Shown piece after piece: positions 1-7,888 of a stretch of 64,000 nucleotides of DNA. This stretch comes from a virus: IMG/VR virus record IMGVR_UViG_3300010354_012181, positions 1 to 64,000 of that record. The stretch is one strand, 5' to 3'. The translations under genes and the position numbers were made by a program. The notes beneath the pieces are model-generated. The model had not been told where the DNA came from. It saw nothing but the letters and a program-made list of their open reading frames with translations, and ran no database searches. Position 1 is the stretch's first letter, and the number at the start of each line of letters is the position of its first letter.

Positions 1-1671
1 AATATGTGGGGAGGCGGTGAAGACCTTAATGGAGGAACGCTCAGCGGCACATCAGGAGGTTACAGTGGAACACTGACCAGCGATAACGCCACACAGGCCG
101 CAGCCGGGACGATTACTCCATCCAGTGGCGGTACAACTACTCCGCCAACAGTGGTCAGTACCACAGTGACCTACACCACGAGAACATCGACCACAGGCAA
201 TACTACCTATGTTTACCGTACTCCTGTGACTACTACTGCTTACAGCGATAACACCACTACCGTAACCAATGGTACAGAAGCACTGTATCAGACCAAGGTA
301 TTGAGTAATGTGGTCACTAACAAGATAGAAAACGGTGTGTTAACCACATATACCAAACCTGTTTACAAGGTCACTCCAGCCGACGGCAGCGCCACTACTT
401 TAGAATCAGCAGGCGCACAGACTACTTCAACCCAGAATGTTCAGCCTGGCCTACAGTTTGAAGTTTGGCGCTATGACTATCACAATTACAGTTGCGGATG
501 GCTAGGATGCGTACAGATACCTTTCAGTTATCGTACACCTTCGACCAACAGATCCGACTACGGCAATCCCGTGAACTCTGGAATCACCACCGGAGGACAG
601 TATCTACAGACCAATGCTAGATTGCCCAACAACGACGGTGGTTGGATAAGCTACAACGACGGCACAGTGATCAGATACAGAGGAACCATCACAGTTCCTA
701 CCACCGATACCAGACCTGCTGGTACTGTGTACAGACTGTATTTTTACAACAACACCGACGATGGCTTCAAGATGATAGTCAATGGAACCACGGTGATCAA
801 TCAAAACTCTACCAACACCTGGCAATCACTGACGGGTTATACCAACAGTGGTTGGATCGATCTAGTAGCAGGCCAGACCTATAGCCTAGAATCCTGGTAT
901 TGGAACGTGGTGGGAGGAGTGGGGCACCGACTCTATTGGGATTACGGCAACGGCATACAGCAGATCCCTAACAGTGCTTTTACCACCGGCACACTCGGCA
1001 CTATAGATGTAGATGTTACAGGACTGAGTTACAGCGACTCAAACATAGTCAATGTCAGTGGCAGCAGCATACAAGGATTAGATCTTTGCTGCGGTGGTAG
1101 TTCTGCGGCCTTTAGCGCGAATACTCAGTTTGAAAATAGAGTTATAAATTTCCAAGCAAGACCATTCAGCGACACCGTTGTCAGCATCACACAGATCGGC
1201 AATAACAATTCTGCCACTGTGACACAAAGCGGAACACCTAATAACTACAGTGAAATCCACGTCACTGGTAGTAACAATATCACCAACACCACTCAAACCA
1301 GCACAGATCCGTCTGCCACTAATTATATTGAACTCACAGTAGTAGGCAGCACCAACACAATCAATCTCACGCAACAAAGTGAAGGGGGTCTAAAAGGAAT
1401 ATTGGCCACGGTAAATGACAGTAATAATTCTCTAACTGTGAACCAATCTGGTTCTGGAAGTCACTACGCAGAAATAACTCTTTCTGGAGGTAATAAAACA
1501 GTAAATCTCACACAGAGCGGATCTGCCATGCATATGTCTAACATCACGCTCAGTGGCGGGGCTACATCTTTGACAGCAACACAGAGCGGGTCAACACAAC
1601 AATTTTATTCTATCACACACAACTGCGCACAGATCAGTTGTGCGGCTATCACAGTCACACAGGGTCAATAA
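1..1671 (+). CDS. PA14-like and curlin-repeat surface protein (5' partial)
   Basis: The frame is already open at base 1, and the first residues (N, M, W, GGGED) do not look like an N-terminus, so the gene probably begins upstream. A Thr/Ser-rich stretch is followed by a PA14-like carbohydrate-binding fold at about residues 148-330, with the motif NNTDDGFKMIVNG and a closing RLYWDYGNG. Residues 390-550 carry degenerate curlin-type repeats such as ITQIGNNNSATVTQSG and LTVNQSGSGSHYAEITLSGG. Curli-related clusters have been reported in pelagimyophages (from memory). The protein may be a secreted or virion adhesin; which of these cannot be told. The next gene, which has a signal peptide, follows after 23 nt. 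Confidence 0.7.
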   Translation, partial: NMWGGGEDLNGGTLSGTSGGYSGTLTSDNATQAAAGTITPSSGGTTTPPTVVSTTVTYTTRTSTTGNTTYVYRTPVTTTAYSDNTTTVTNGTEALYQTKVLSNVVTNKIENGVLTTYTKPVYKVTPADGSATTLESAGAQTTSTQNVQPGLQFEVWRYDYHNYSCGWLGCVQIPFSYRTPSTNRSDYGNPVNSGITTGGQYLQTNARLPNNDGGWISYNDGTVIRYRGTITVPTTDTRPAGTVYRLYFYNNTDDGFKMIVNGTTVINQNSTNTWQSLTGYTNSGWIDLVAGQTYSLESWYWNVVGGVGHRLYWDYGNGIQQIPNSAFTTGTLGTIDVDVTGLSYSDSNIVNVSGSSIQGLDLCCGGSSAAFSANTQFENRVINFQARPFSDTVVSITQIGNNNSATVTQSGTPNNYSEIHVTGSNNITNTTQTSTDPSATNYIELTVVGSTNTINLTQQSEGGLKGILATVNDSNNSLTVNQSGSGSHYAEITLSGGNKTVNLTQSGSAMHMSNITLSGGATSLTATQSGSTQQFYSITHNCAQISCAAITVTQGQ

Positions 1672-1694
1672 ATACAATACAAGGAGTAGGCCAT

Positions 1695-1994
1695 ATGGCA
1701 AAATACATAGTGGCGTTCCTATTATGCTTAACCAGCACCGTAGCCAACGCCCAAGCATTTCAAACCAATAAACCTGTGATCTGTGATGACAGTAAAAAGA
1801 TCATAGAAGCCTTGGGAGAAAGATGGGGAGAACGTTTAGTGTGGCTATCAAACGATGCCCAAGATCTTAGTAAATTCGGACTGTTCGTGAATCAAAAAAC
1901 CAACACCTGGACTATACTACAATTTACAGCAGAAGTCGCTTGTATAGTAGGCGTAGGCAAGGATTCTCAGTTCATTTTAGGGACCAGTATCTAG
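1695..1994 (+). CDS. small exported protein
   Basis: This is a 99-residue protein with a clear Sec signal peptide (hydrophobic residues 4-14, cleavage probably after ANA-QA near residue 19). The mature part has two Cys (CDD and AEVACIVGVG) and ends with a hydrophobic C-terminus. The start at 1695 has an AAGGAG ribosome site 9 nt upstream; the longer frame from 1638 would overlap the preceding gene. Its position behind a curlin-repeat gene suggests an envelope partner or assembly factor. I do not recognise CsgE, CsgF or CsgG motifs in it, so that role is a guess from context. Confidence 0.7.
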   Translation: MAKYIVAFLLCLTSTVANAQAFQTNKPVICDDSKKIIEALGERWGERLVWLSNDAQDLSKFGLFVNQKTNTWTILQFTAEVACIVGVGKDSQFILGTSI

Positions 1995-2005
1995 TTAAAT
2001 ACTAG

Positions 2006-4060
2006 ATGCTTAATAAAACTCTAAAACGTATACTAGTCAGTCCGTGGACTGCTCTAATCACATTGGCACTTATTACAAGTATAAGAATAGCCGATCCTGT
2101 CTTCATAGAAAGTGTAAGGTTAAGATATTTTGACACACTGATCACGAACCGAGCACCTACAGAAAATAATATCGTCACTGTAAACATAGACGAAAGTGCT
2201 CTAGACAAATATGGCCAATGGCCGTTTAACAGAGAAATCTACGCAAAGTTGATAGAAGATCTATACCAAAGAGGTGCTGGTCTAGTTGTATTCAATGTAT
2301 TAATGCCTGAACCAGATCGCCAGGGTGGAGATGGCGCACTGGCAGCGACACTAAATGAGTTTGCTGTGGTATTGCCTAATATGCCCGCAGACCGTATGAA
2401 GAATACTCCTAGACAGCCCGGTACTGCTGTGATGGGGCCTGACTTCCAGAATATGATCGTACAATATCCTGGCATCATCGCTAATATTCCAGACCTAGAA
2501 AAACGTGCCAAGGGAGTTGGCATAGTCAGCACTTTAGAAGAAGTCGACGGTGTGGTCCGTAGAATACCTTTGCTGATATCAGTAGATGGCAAAGTATATC
2601 CAAGCCTAGCCATGGAAGCATTGAGGGTAGCAGCAGGAGATAGCACTACACAGATAAAACTATTTGAGGGCGGTGTTGAGAAGATGCGCATACCCAAGTT
2701 TGGACCTATCACCACAGATCAATTAGGCCGTGTATGGATCGATTGGAGCCAGAAAAATAAATCTGTATCTATGACAGATCTGCCCAAAGACTTTGGTGGT
2801 GCTGTGGTCATAGTGGGAGTAGCAGCCGCAGGCCTAGGAAATCCCGTACCTACTGCTATGGGATCAGTATGGCCACAGGATGTGCAGGCAGCAGTGTTAG
2901 GTACGATGTTTAACAATGTGGTCATAGAGAGACCTGACTGGGCAGATGGTGCTGAAATTATATCTTTAATAGCGGCCGGCATCATATTATTATTTTTAAC
3001 GAGGTGGACCTATGTTGGAATTATCAGCGGTATTGTTATTATTGGCAGCATCATTCCTGTTTCTCAATACTTGTATTCATCTAATCTTTGGCTCTTTGAC
3101 GGCACTGCGTTGGTTGCTGGGCTTGTTATTGTCATGCTTCACGCTTATGGCATTAAGTTCATAAGCGAGTTCTTACAGAAGCAGGCCATAAAGAAACAGT
3201 TTGCTGGCTATTGTTCTAAAGAAGTTGTAGAGATGTTACAGAAAGATCCAGAACTTATCAAGCGTGGTGTGCGTAAAGATGTATCAGTTATGTTCAGTGA
3301 TCTGCGTGGCTTTACTCCTATCGGTGAACACTACGGCGATGACGTAGCAGGACTAGCCAAGTATATGAATGGTTATATGGATGCTATCTCTAAGCCAATC
3401 TTAGACAACAAAGGTATGGTTATCAAGTATGTAGGTGATGCTAGTATGCACATACACGGTGCTCCAATCGATGACCCGGATCATGCAAAGACCATGATCC
3501 GTGTTGGCCTTGAAATGTTAGATGCTGTAGACGCATATACCAAAGAAATGGAAGCACAGGGATTGCCGCCCGCGGCCATGGGTTGGGGTGTTAACAGTGG
3601 TATTGGATTCATCGGTGAGATGGGTTCAACTGACAGACACAGCTACGATATCCTGGGCGATATGGTTTCCACTGCGGCTCGTCTAGAAGCCCGTTGTAAG
3701 GCCTATGGTGTTCTTAACATCGTAGGAGCAGAAACATATAATAGAACAAAAGATGATTTCTTCTACCTAATGCTAGACAATCTACAGCCTAAAGGAAAGT
3801 CAGTCGCTGATTTGATCTATACCGCATTGCGTCCAAAAGGATCAGATTGGACTAAAGATAAAGCACAACATGAAAAAATGCATGCCTTATACAAAGCCAA
3901 AAAGTTCGATGAAGCAGCGGCAATGTGTAAAACTATGAAAGGACTTTTTGGAGGACAGATGGACAAGTACTATAAGATTTGGATAGAACGTTGTGATTTT
4001 ATGAAACAGCAGGACCTTCCAGATAATTGGAATGGCGAATTCATAGCCCACGAAAAATAA
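2006..4060 (+). CDS. CHASE2-domain class III adenylate cyclase
   Basis: This 684-residue protein has an N-terminal membrane segment (about residues 13-27), a CHASE2-type periplasmic sensor (about 30-300), two or three membrane helices (about 313-385) and a class III nucleotide cyclase domain (about 425-600). Metal-binding Asp432 (MFSDLRGFT) and Asp478 (KYVGDAS) are present. Lys474 and Asp548 (YDILGD) are the adenine-specifying pair, which favours cAMP over cGMP. Arg559 is kept, but the usual transition-state Asn is Ser555 (VSTAAR). The architecture is common in bacteria and unexpected in a phage. It probably changes host cAMP in response to an envelope signal. A small gene starts inside its stop codon (TAATG). 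Confidence 0.88.
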   Translation: MLNKTLKRILVSPWTALITLALITSIRIADPVFIESVRLRYFDTLITNRAPTENNIVTVNIDESALDKYGQWPFNREIYAKLIEDLYQRGAGLVVFNVLMPEPDRQGGDGALAATLNEFAVVLPNMPADRMKNTPRQPGTAVMGPDFQNMIVQYPGIIANIPDLEKRAKGVGIVSTLEEVDGVVRRIPLLISVDGKVYPSLAMEALRVAAGDSTTQIKLFEGGVEKMRIPKFGPITTDQLGRVWIDWSQKNKSVSMTDLPKDFGGAVVIVGVAAAGLGNPVPTAMGSVWPQDVQAAVLGTMFNNVVIERPDWADGAEIISLIAAGIILLFLTRWTYVGIISGIVIIGSIIPVSQYLYSSNLWLFDGTALVAGLVIVMLHAYGIKFISEFLQKQAIKKQFAGYCSKEVVEMLQKDPELIKRGVRKDVSVMFSDLRGFTPIGEHYGDDVAGLAKYMNGYMDAISKPILDNKGMVIKYVGDASMHIHGAPIDDPDHAKTMIRVGLEMLDAVDAYTKEMEAQGLPPAAMGWGVNSGIGFIGEMGSTDRHSYDILGDMVSTAARLEARCKAYGVLNIVGAETYNRTKDDFFYLMLDNLQPKGKSVADLIYTALRPKGSDWTKDKAQHEKMHALYKAKKFDEAAAMCKTMKGLFGGQMDKYYKIWIERCDFMKQQDLPDNWNGEFIAHEK

Positions 4061-4221
4061 TGTATACTCCTATAGATTGGTGGATTGACTATTCAGTGTG
4101 GATGATGCTACAATACAAATTTATGAGTCCTGCTAAATTTATCAGCATCAACGACGAAATGGAAAATTTCCTTAAGCAGTTTAGTCTTAATGGAATAAAA
4201 TCTTTTAAAATCTGCAGATGA
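4060..4221 (+). CDS. small hypothetical protein
   Basis: A 53-residue ORF whose ATG overlaps the cyclase stop (TAATG) and whose stop overlaps the next start (ATGA), so it is translationally coupled on both sides. It is aromatic near the N-terminus (IDWWIDYSVWMM), with a basic C-terminus (KSFKICR). There is no signal peptide and no recognised domain. Position and couplings support it as a real gene; its function is unknown. Confidence 0.55.
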   Translation: MYTPIDWWIDYSVWMMLQYKFMSPAKFISINDEMENFLKQFSLNGIKSFKICR

Positions 4222-4937
4222 TCAACAAGTTATTTTTTATCATCGTTCTAACGATGCTGAGCCCATTTGTATCCGCAAATACTATTACCGCTCAATCATG
4301 GTTAGTTGCCGATGCAGAAGGCAAAATTATCGCGGCAGAGAATGTAAAAGAAATCCGCAGTATAGCAAGTATCACCAAGATTGTTTCAGCAATGGTGGTG
4401 CTAGATGCCCAGCAAGAATTAGATCAATTTTTAAAACCCTACACTCGTAGAGAACTGATACAATTGTCTATGGTAAGATCAGACAATACTGCCGCAGATA
4501 ATCTGTGCAGACATTATCCGGGAGGTTATGCTAACTGTGTTTATGCTATGAATGTTAAGGCGCAGGCTTTAGGATTGACCAACACTAAATTCGTAGACGC
4601 CACTGGATTAGGAGCAGGTAATGTCAGCACTGCTGAGGAACTGATTAAAATTGTACAGGCTGCGGCACATTATCCGGAACTAGTAACTGCCAGTAAAATG
4701 TCTGAGGTAAAAATACAACTAAAGAAACGATGGTTGATATTTAAAAACACAAATCCTATTATAGGTAGACGTCATGAATTCGTTATCAGTAAAACAGGCT
4801 GGATACGTGCTTCCGGTGGATGTATTGTTATGATGCTAGATACAGATATCGGACGGAGAATCGTAGTCGTTTTAGGTTCAAAGAATACTCATACACGAAT
4901 TCCAGAAGCAGAATTCATAGCACAAATTAAAAATTAA
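4218..4937 (+). CDS. D-alanyl-D-alanine carboxypeptidase/endopeptidase (peptidase S11, PBP7-like)
   Basis: A 239-residue exported protein with a signal peptide (about residues 1-20, SANT cleavage region). All three active-site motifs of low-molecular-weight penicillin-binding proteins are present in order: Ser51-x-x-Lys54 (SITK), Ser88-Asp89-Asn90, and Lys192-Thr193-Gly194. Such enzymes trim or cut peptide crosslinks of peptidoglycan in the periplasm. It lacks the C-terminal domain of larger S11 members, as PBP7-type endopeptidases do. The start overlaps the upstream stop by 4 nt. It converges with the minus-strand small membrane gene set, so a role in lysis or wall remodelling is plausible. 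Confidence 0.87.
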   Translation: MINKLFFIIVLTMLSPFVSANTITAQSWLVADAEGKIIAAENVKEIRSIASITKIVSAMVVLDAQQELDQFLKPYTRRELIQLSMVRSDNTAADNLCRHYPGGYANCVYAMNVKAQALGLTNTKFVDATGLGAGNVSTAEELIKIVQAAAHYPELVTASKMSEVKIQLKKRWLIFKNTNPIIGRRHEFVISKTGWIRASGGCIVMMLDTDIGRRIVVVLGSKNTHTRIPEAEFIAQIKN

Positions 4938-5335
4938 CCTTCTCCCGAAGCGGCTGTTTTTTTATCTTCTTTTTGTTGGTCGTCTATATCGTCTTTACGG
5001 GCAAAAGGTTTAATATCTTTATCGTCCATACGGGCCGCTTTGTCAAACTTTTCATTGGCTTCCCTCTCTACTTTTACCTGTTCCATGACCCGATCGCTTT
5101 CAATGATCTTTCCACGAAGATGTAAAACAGTATTAACTTTCTGATTTAAGCGGATAAGATCGTTGTCTAACATACGAATACGATCAATAAGCGCAACAAG
5201 AGTGGTGTTGGCTTCTCCTATCACTGGTTTGACTTCTTTGGTACACCACTCCCAGACATATTTGATGATCCATCCCATTCCCACAGCCATGACTATAGGA
5301 AAACCATATTTGTTAATGAGTTCTACTACATCCAT
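4934..5335 (-). CDS. holin-like membrane/coiled-coil protein
   Basis: A 133-residue protein with one N-terminal transmembrane segment (about residues 10-28, YGFPIVMAVGMGWII) followed by a long charged helix that is probably a coiled coil and an acidic/basic tail. This resembles BhlA/UviB-type holin-like proteins. The upstream minus-strand gene at 6032-6313 has the same plan (short start, GFPI motif, membrane helix, coiled helix), so the two look like paralogues. An AAGGAG site precedes the start at normal distance. It is the last gene of a six-gene minus-strand run and overlaps the end of the convergent D,D-peptidase gene by 4 nt. Confidence 0.65.
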   Translation of the reverse strand: MDVVELINKYGFPIVMAVGMGWIIKYVWEWCTKEVKPVIGEANTTLVALIDRIRMLDNDLIRLNQKVNTVLHLRGKIIESDRVMEQVKVEREANEKFDKAARMDDKDIKPFARKDDIDDQQKEDKKTAASGEG

Positions 5336-5345
5336 TGTCGTCTCC

Positions 5346-5513
5346 TTATCGTTTTCGTTGCTCTAATGTTTCTATTCTTTCATGCAATTCTTTGGTTAAC
5401 TGCATCCATTTTTTGCCATGTTCTCTGGCCTCATGCAGTTCTATCCAAGCAAAAAGAGCTACCGCCATGGATAATATAGAAATAAAATACGCTGCTAATT
5501 CTGGTTCTATCAT
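5346..5513 (-). CDS. small single-pass membrane protein
   Basis: A 55-residue ORF with a hydrophobic segment near residues 6-22 (AAYFISILSMAVALFAWIEL) followed by a charged helical tail rich in Glu, Lys and Arg. The start codon follows directly on the stop of the upstream 44-residue gene, and the stop overlaps the ribosome site of the downstream holin-like gene. No family recognised. Its plan and place fit a lysis-cassette accessory protein such as a spanin or antiholin part, but no lipobox is visible. Confidence 0.55.
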   Translation of the reverse strand: MIEPELAAYFISILSMAVALFAWIELHEAREHGKKWMQLTKELHERIETLEQRKR

Positions 5514-5648
5514 TTAATTTTTCCACATTCCCCAAGGATCCCAGATTTTCTTTTCTGGTTTCTTTGGTTCGTAATAATACCAAATTGCTACAGATACTAA
5601 AACTAGAATTTCTAACAAATAAAAAACTAAAAATGATTCAAATAACAT
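5514..5648 (-). CDS. tiny membrane protein
   Basis: A 44-residue ORF with a start codon that overlaps the preceding stop (TAATG). Residues 3-24 form one hydrophobic helix (FLVFYLLEILVLVSVAIW), followed by a Lys/Pro-rich and Trp-containing tail (KKPEKKIWDPWGMW). Unknown function; the couplings on both sides argue that it is translated. Confidence 0.5.
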   Translation of the reverse strand: MLFESFLVFYLLEILVLVSVAIWYYYEPKKPEKKIWDPWGMWKN

Positions 5649-5848
5649 TAACCTATTAAAGGTCTAAATGTCGTTATCAACGGTTTCCATGCTGCTTGGT
5701 AACCTAGAATGAAACCAACGACAAATCCAACGACCGCTCCTATCGCTAATGATTTGTACAAATCTTTTTCTTTGTATAAAGGTTGATTTTTTAGGTATGT
5801 CTTTGTTTGCTCAGGCAGACTGTCATACCACTCACTTAACTTGCTCAT
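5648..5848 (-). CDS. small membrane protein
   Basis: A 66-residue protein: soluble N-terminal helix (SEWYDSLPEQTKTYLKNQPL), then a Gly-rich membrane helix (about residues 36-56, AIGAVVGFVVGFILGYQAAW). The start was chosen at 5848 because AAGGAG lies just upstream on the minus strand; a longer frame exists but lacks a good ribosome site. The end overlaps the next start by TAATG. It looks like a phage inner-membrane protein of unknown role in the putative lysis cassette. Confidence 0.6.
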   Translation of the reverse strand: MSKLSEWYDSLPEQTKTYLKNQPLYKEKDLYKSLAIGAVVGFVVGFILGYQAAWKPLITTFRPLIG

Positions 5849-6032
5849 TTTCTGTCGCTCCTTTGATAATAAATTTTTCAATATCACTGACCTTTACTAG
5901 CATCTGTCGTCCATTAACATTTATAAATTTGAAATAATCACCGCCTTTCCAGCCTAATTTATCTGTGTTTAATTCGTTATCTAGAATTATTCTATCAGGA
6001 TAAAGATCCCAGTCATAGTCAAAATGTTTCAT
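5832..6032 (-). CDS. small hypothetical protein
   Basis: A 66-residue soluble protein (MKHFDYDWDLYPDRIILD start). Its ATG overlaps the stop of the gene before it (TAATG) and its 3' end overlaps the next gene by 17 nt, carrying that gene's ribosome site. It is rich in Asp, Lys and aromatic residues with no membrane segment, unlike its neighbours. No family recognised. Confidence 0.6.
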   Translation of the reverse strand: MKHFDYDWDLYPDRIILDNELNTDKLGWKGGDYFKFINVNGRQMLVKVSDIEKFIIKGATENEQVK

Positions 6033-6313
6033 TAATCTCTTCTCGCATCATTTTTTCCATCAGCACGGGCTATTCTGTCTACATCTGGCTTGAGTCCTAG
6101 AGCATTTGAAACTATAGTGTCAATCCTAACTACATCATGATTCATAGTTTTAACTCGATTATCCAAAGCTATGATAATACCTTTCATGCCATTAATACTT
6201 CCCAAGACTCCTTGCAAAAGCAGTCTAATAGTTAAGTATACAAAATATCCGCCAGCCAGTGCGACCGCGATTGGAAAGCCCAAATCGCCGATCAATTTGA
6301 AGATTTCATTCAT
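6032..6313 (-). CDS. holin-like membrane/coiled-coil protein, first gene of minus-strand cassette
   Basis: A 93-residue protein with an N-terminal membrane helix (about residues 8-30, LGFPIAVALAGGYFVYL) and a predicted coiled helix after it. The start at 6313 follows a GGAG site; the frame extends further upstream but into the promoter of the divergent phosphoesterase gene. It resembles the gene at 4934-5335 in plan and in the GFPI element, which suggests duplication. It heads a run of six overlapping small genes, most of them membrane proteins. Confidence 0.62.
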   Translation of the reverse strand: MNEIFKLIGDLGFPIAVALAGGYFVYLTIRLLLQGVLGSINGMKGIIIALDNRVKTMNHDVVRIDTIVSNALGLKPDVDRIARADGKNDARRD

Positions 6314-6352
6314 GATTTCGCTCCAAGATTTACATTTGTATTTAAGTTCTTC

Positions 6353-6381
6353 TTGACAAAATACGAACTTGGTGTTATAAT
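6353..6381 (+). promoter_or_regulatory. sigma70-type promoter
   Basis: TTGACA (6353-6358), 17 bp spacer, TATAAT (6376-6381), with an extended -10 TG. It points at the phosphoesterase gene starting at 6408. Confidence 0.85.
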
Positions 6382-6407
6382 ATGCGTATATTTCAGAAAG
6401 TTTTATT

Positions 6408-7202
6408 ATGAAAATCCAAATTGTATCCGATCTACATCTAGAGTTTGAAGACATTGTCATTAAAAATGAAAATGATGCCGATCTGTTGATACTCAGCGGA
6501 GATATCATGGTCGCTAGTAAAGTTAATAAACCCGAAAGTGCATATGGTATCCGTTTTCGAGATTTTTTGAAGCGTTGTTCTTTCCAGTTCCCGCACGTGA
6601 TCTATGTAGCAGGCAATCACGAGTTCTACGATAGTGGAAAATTCTTTGGGGGAATTGATGAACTACGATCAGCCTGTTCGGTACACGAAAATATCTACTT
6701 CTTAGAGCGTGATACTAAAGTCATCGACGATATAGTATTTGTTGGAGGAACTCTATGGACCGATATGAATAAGTATGATCCGTTAACTCTCCATGCTGTC
6801 CGAGATAGAATGAATGACTATCGCGCTACTGTAAACGATTATGCCGGATTTCGGAAACTAAAACCTGCAGATACTTGTGAGCGCCATAAGTTAACTGTTG
6901 AGTATATAAAATTAATGGCCAAAGAATATCACGATAAAAAAATGGTAGTGGTTGGACATCATAGTCCTAGTTTTGCCAGTGTACACTCTTCTTATGCAAA
7001 TGAGTATATCATGAATGGCGCTTATCATAGCGATCTATCAGACATAATGTTAGATAATCCACAGATAAAATTATGGACACATGGTCATACACATTTTCCA
7101 TTTGATTACATGATTGGTAGTTGTCGTGTCGTGTGTAACCCGCGGGGTTATGATGGGTACGAAGACACAGGTTGGGATCCAAATAAGATTGTTGAAATAT
7201 GA
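6408..7202 (+). CDS. calcineurin-like metallophosphoesterase
   Basis: A 264-residue protein with the complete metallophosphoesterase motif set: Asp8-x-His10, SGD near residue 32, GNHE near residue 70, a GHH motif and a final GHTH. These bind two metal ions for hydrolysis of phosphomono- or diesters; the substrate is unknown. Phage homologues are common. It starts about 20 nt after a predicted transcription start and overlaps the next gene by ATGA. A second, shorter phosphoesterase lies at 21930-22535. Confidence 0.88.
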   Translation: MKIQIVSDLHLEFEDIVIKNENDADLLILSGDIMVASKVNKPESAYGIRFRDFLKRCSFQFPHVIYVAGNHEFYDSGKFFGGIDELRSACSVHENIYFLERDTKVIDDIVFVGGTLWTDMNKYDPLTLHAVRDRMNDYRATVNDYAGFRKLKPADTCERHKLTVEYIKLMAKEYHDKKMVVVGHHSPSFASVHSSYANEYIMNGAYHSDLSDIMLDNPQIKLWTHGHTHFPFDYMIGSCRVVCNPRGYDGYEDTGWDPNKIVEI

Positions 7203-7678
7203 AAAAAATTTACTTCGAAAAGAAAGGACGCAGGTATGTACCTGTGTGCGAGTATGATAACGAATTGTTAGATAGTTTTCCAAAAGGTACGCATCTTGTC
7301 ATGTGTTACCCGGGCGGTAGCAGCCGTAGATTCAATATTGATCCTGCTTATGCTTCTATGATCGCTGCAGGGCGTGTTGCCGAAGAGGCTATCAGCAAAC
7401 GTATTATGGAAGCCACAGAACTTAGACGTAATTCAAAAATGCGTCAAACTCCTTTAACCGTTGAACAGAAAGCCGCTTGGGATCGTCTGGTAGAAGTATT
7501 CGGTGATGATGCCAAACAACTAGAGTGGCCTAGTGCCAGAGAAGCCGCAGAAGAAGCAGTCAAAGCAATGATGTCCGAAGCAGAGAAACTTATGAGTCAC
7601 GAAAGTGTTCGTAAAGCCTACGATCATTTTATTTTGATGTGCGAACTGGTAAAAGAAAATGGAGAGAAAATAAAATGA
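7199..7678 (+). CDS. hypothetical T4-like phage protein
   Basis: A 159-residue protein beginning with a basic segment (KKIYFEKKGRRYVPV), followed by Ala/Glu-rich helices (about 55-150). I recognise the general type from aquatic T4-like phages but no function. It is coupled to the phosphoesterase upstream by an ATGA overlap and to the small gene downstream by another. Confidence 0.7.
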   Translation: MKKIYFEKKGRRYVPVCEYDNELLDSFPKGTHLVMCYPGGSSRRFNIDPAYASMIAAGRVAEEAISKRIMEATELRRNSKMRQTPLTVEQKAAWDRLVEVFGDDAKQLEWPSAREAAEEAVKAMMSEAEKLMSHESVRKAYDHFILMCELVKENGEKIK

Positions 7679-7836
7679 GTTGGGCATTTGTAATGTTTAT
7701 GAACGGATATATCACAATCGTAGACTCTTTTCCAAATCAATCTACCTGTTTGGAAAAAGTCAGACAATATAATGCCGCATTCAAACAAAGCGAAACCCCG
7801 GCATTGGTTTGGTGCGAATTTCGACCAAAGGCCTGA
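7675..7836 (+). CDS. small hypothetical protein
   Basis: A 53-residue protein coupled by ATGA to the gene before it. The pattern (hydrophobic strand AFVMFMNGYITIVDSF, then a Cys-containing helix and a second Cys near the end) resembles the N-terminal part of the 76-residue protein at 10311-10541, which suggests the two are distant relatives. The stop lies just upstream of the next promoter. Confidence 0.6.
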   Translation: MSWAFVMFMNGYITIVDSFPNQSTCLEKVRQYNAAFKQSETPALVWCEFRPKA

Positions 7837-7865
7837 TTGACAAAATTTTCAAAATATGTTATAAT
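7837..7865 (+). promoter_or_regulatory. sigma70-type promoter
   Basis: TTGACA (7837-7842), 17 bp, TATAAT (7860-7865), extended by TG at -14. It begins directly after the preceding stop codon and reads into the 7889 gene, which has an AAGGA ribosome site. Confidence 0.85.
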
Positions 7866-7888
7866 GCATAAACTTACAAGGAATTAAA

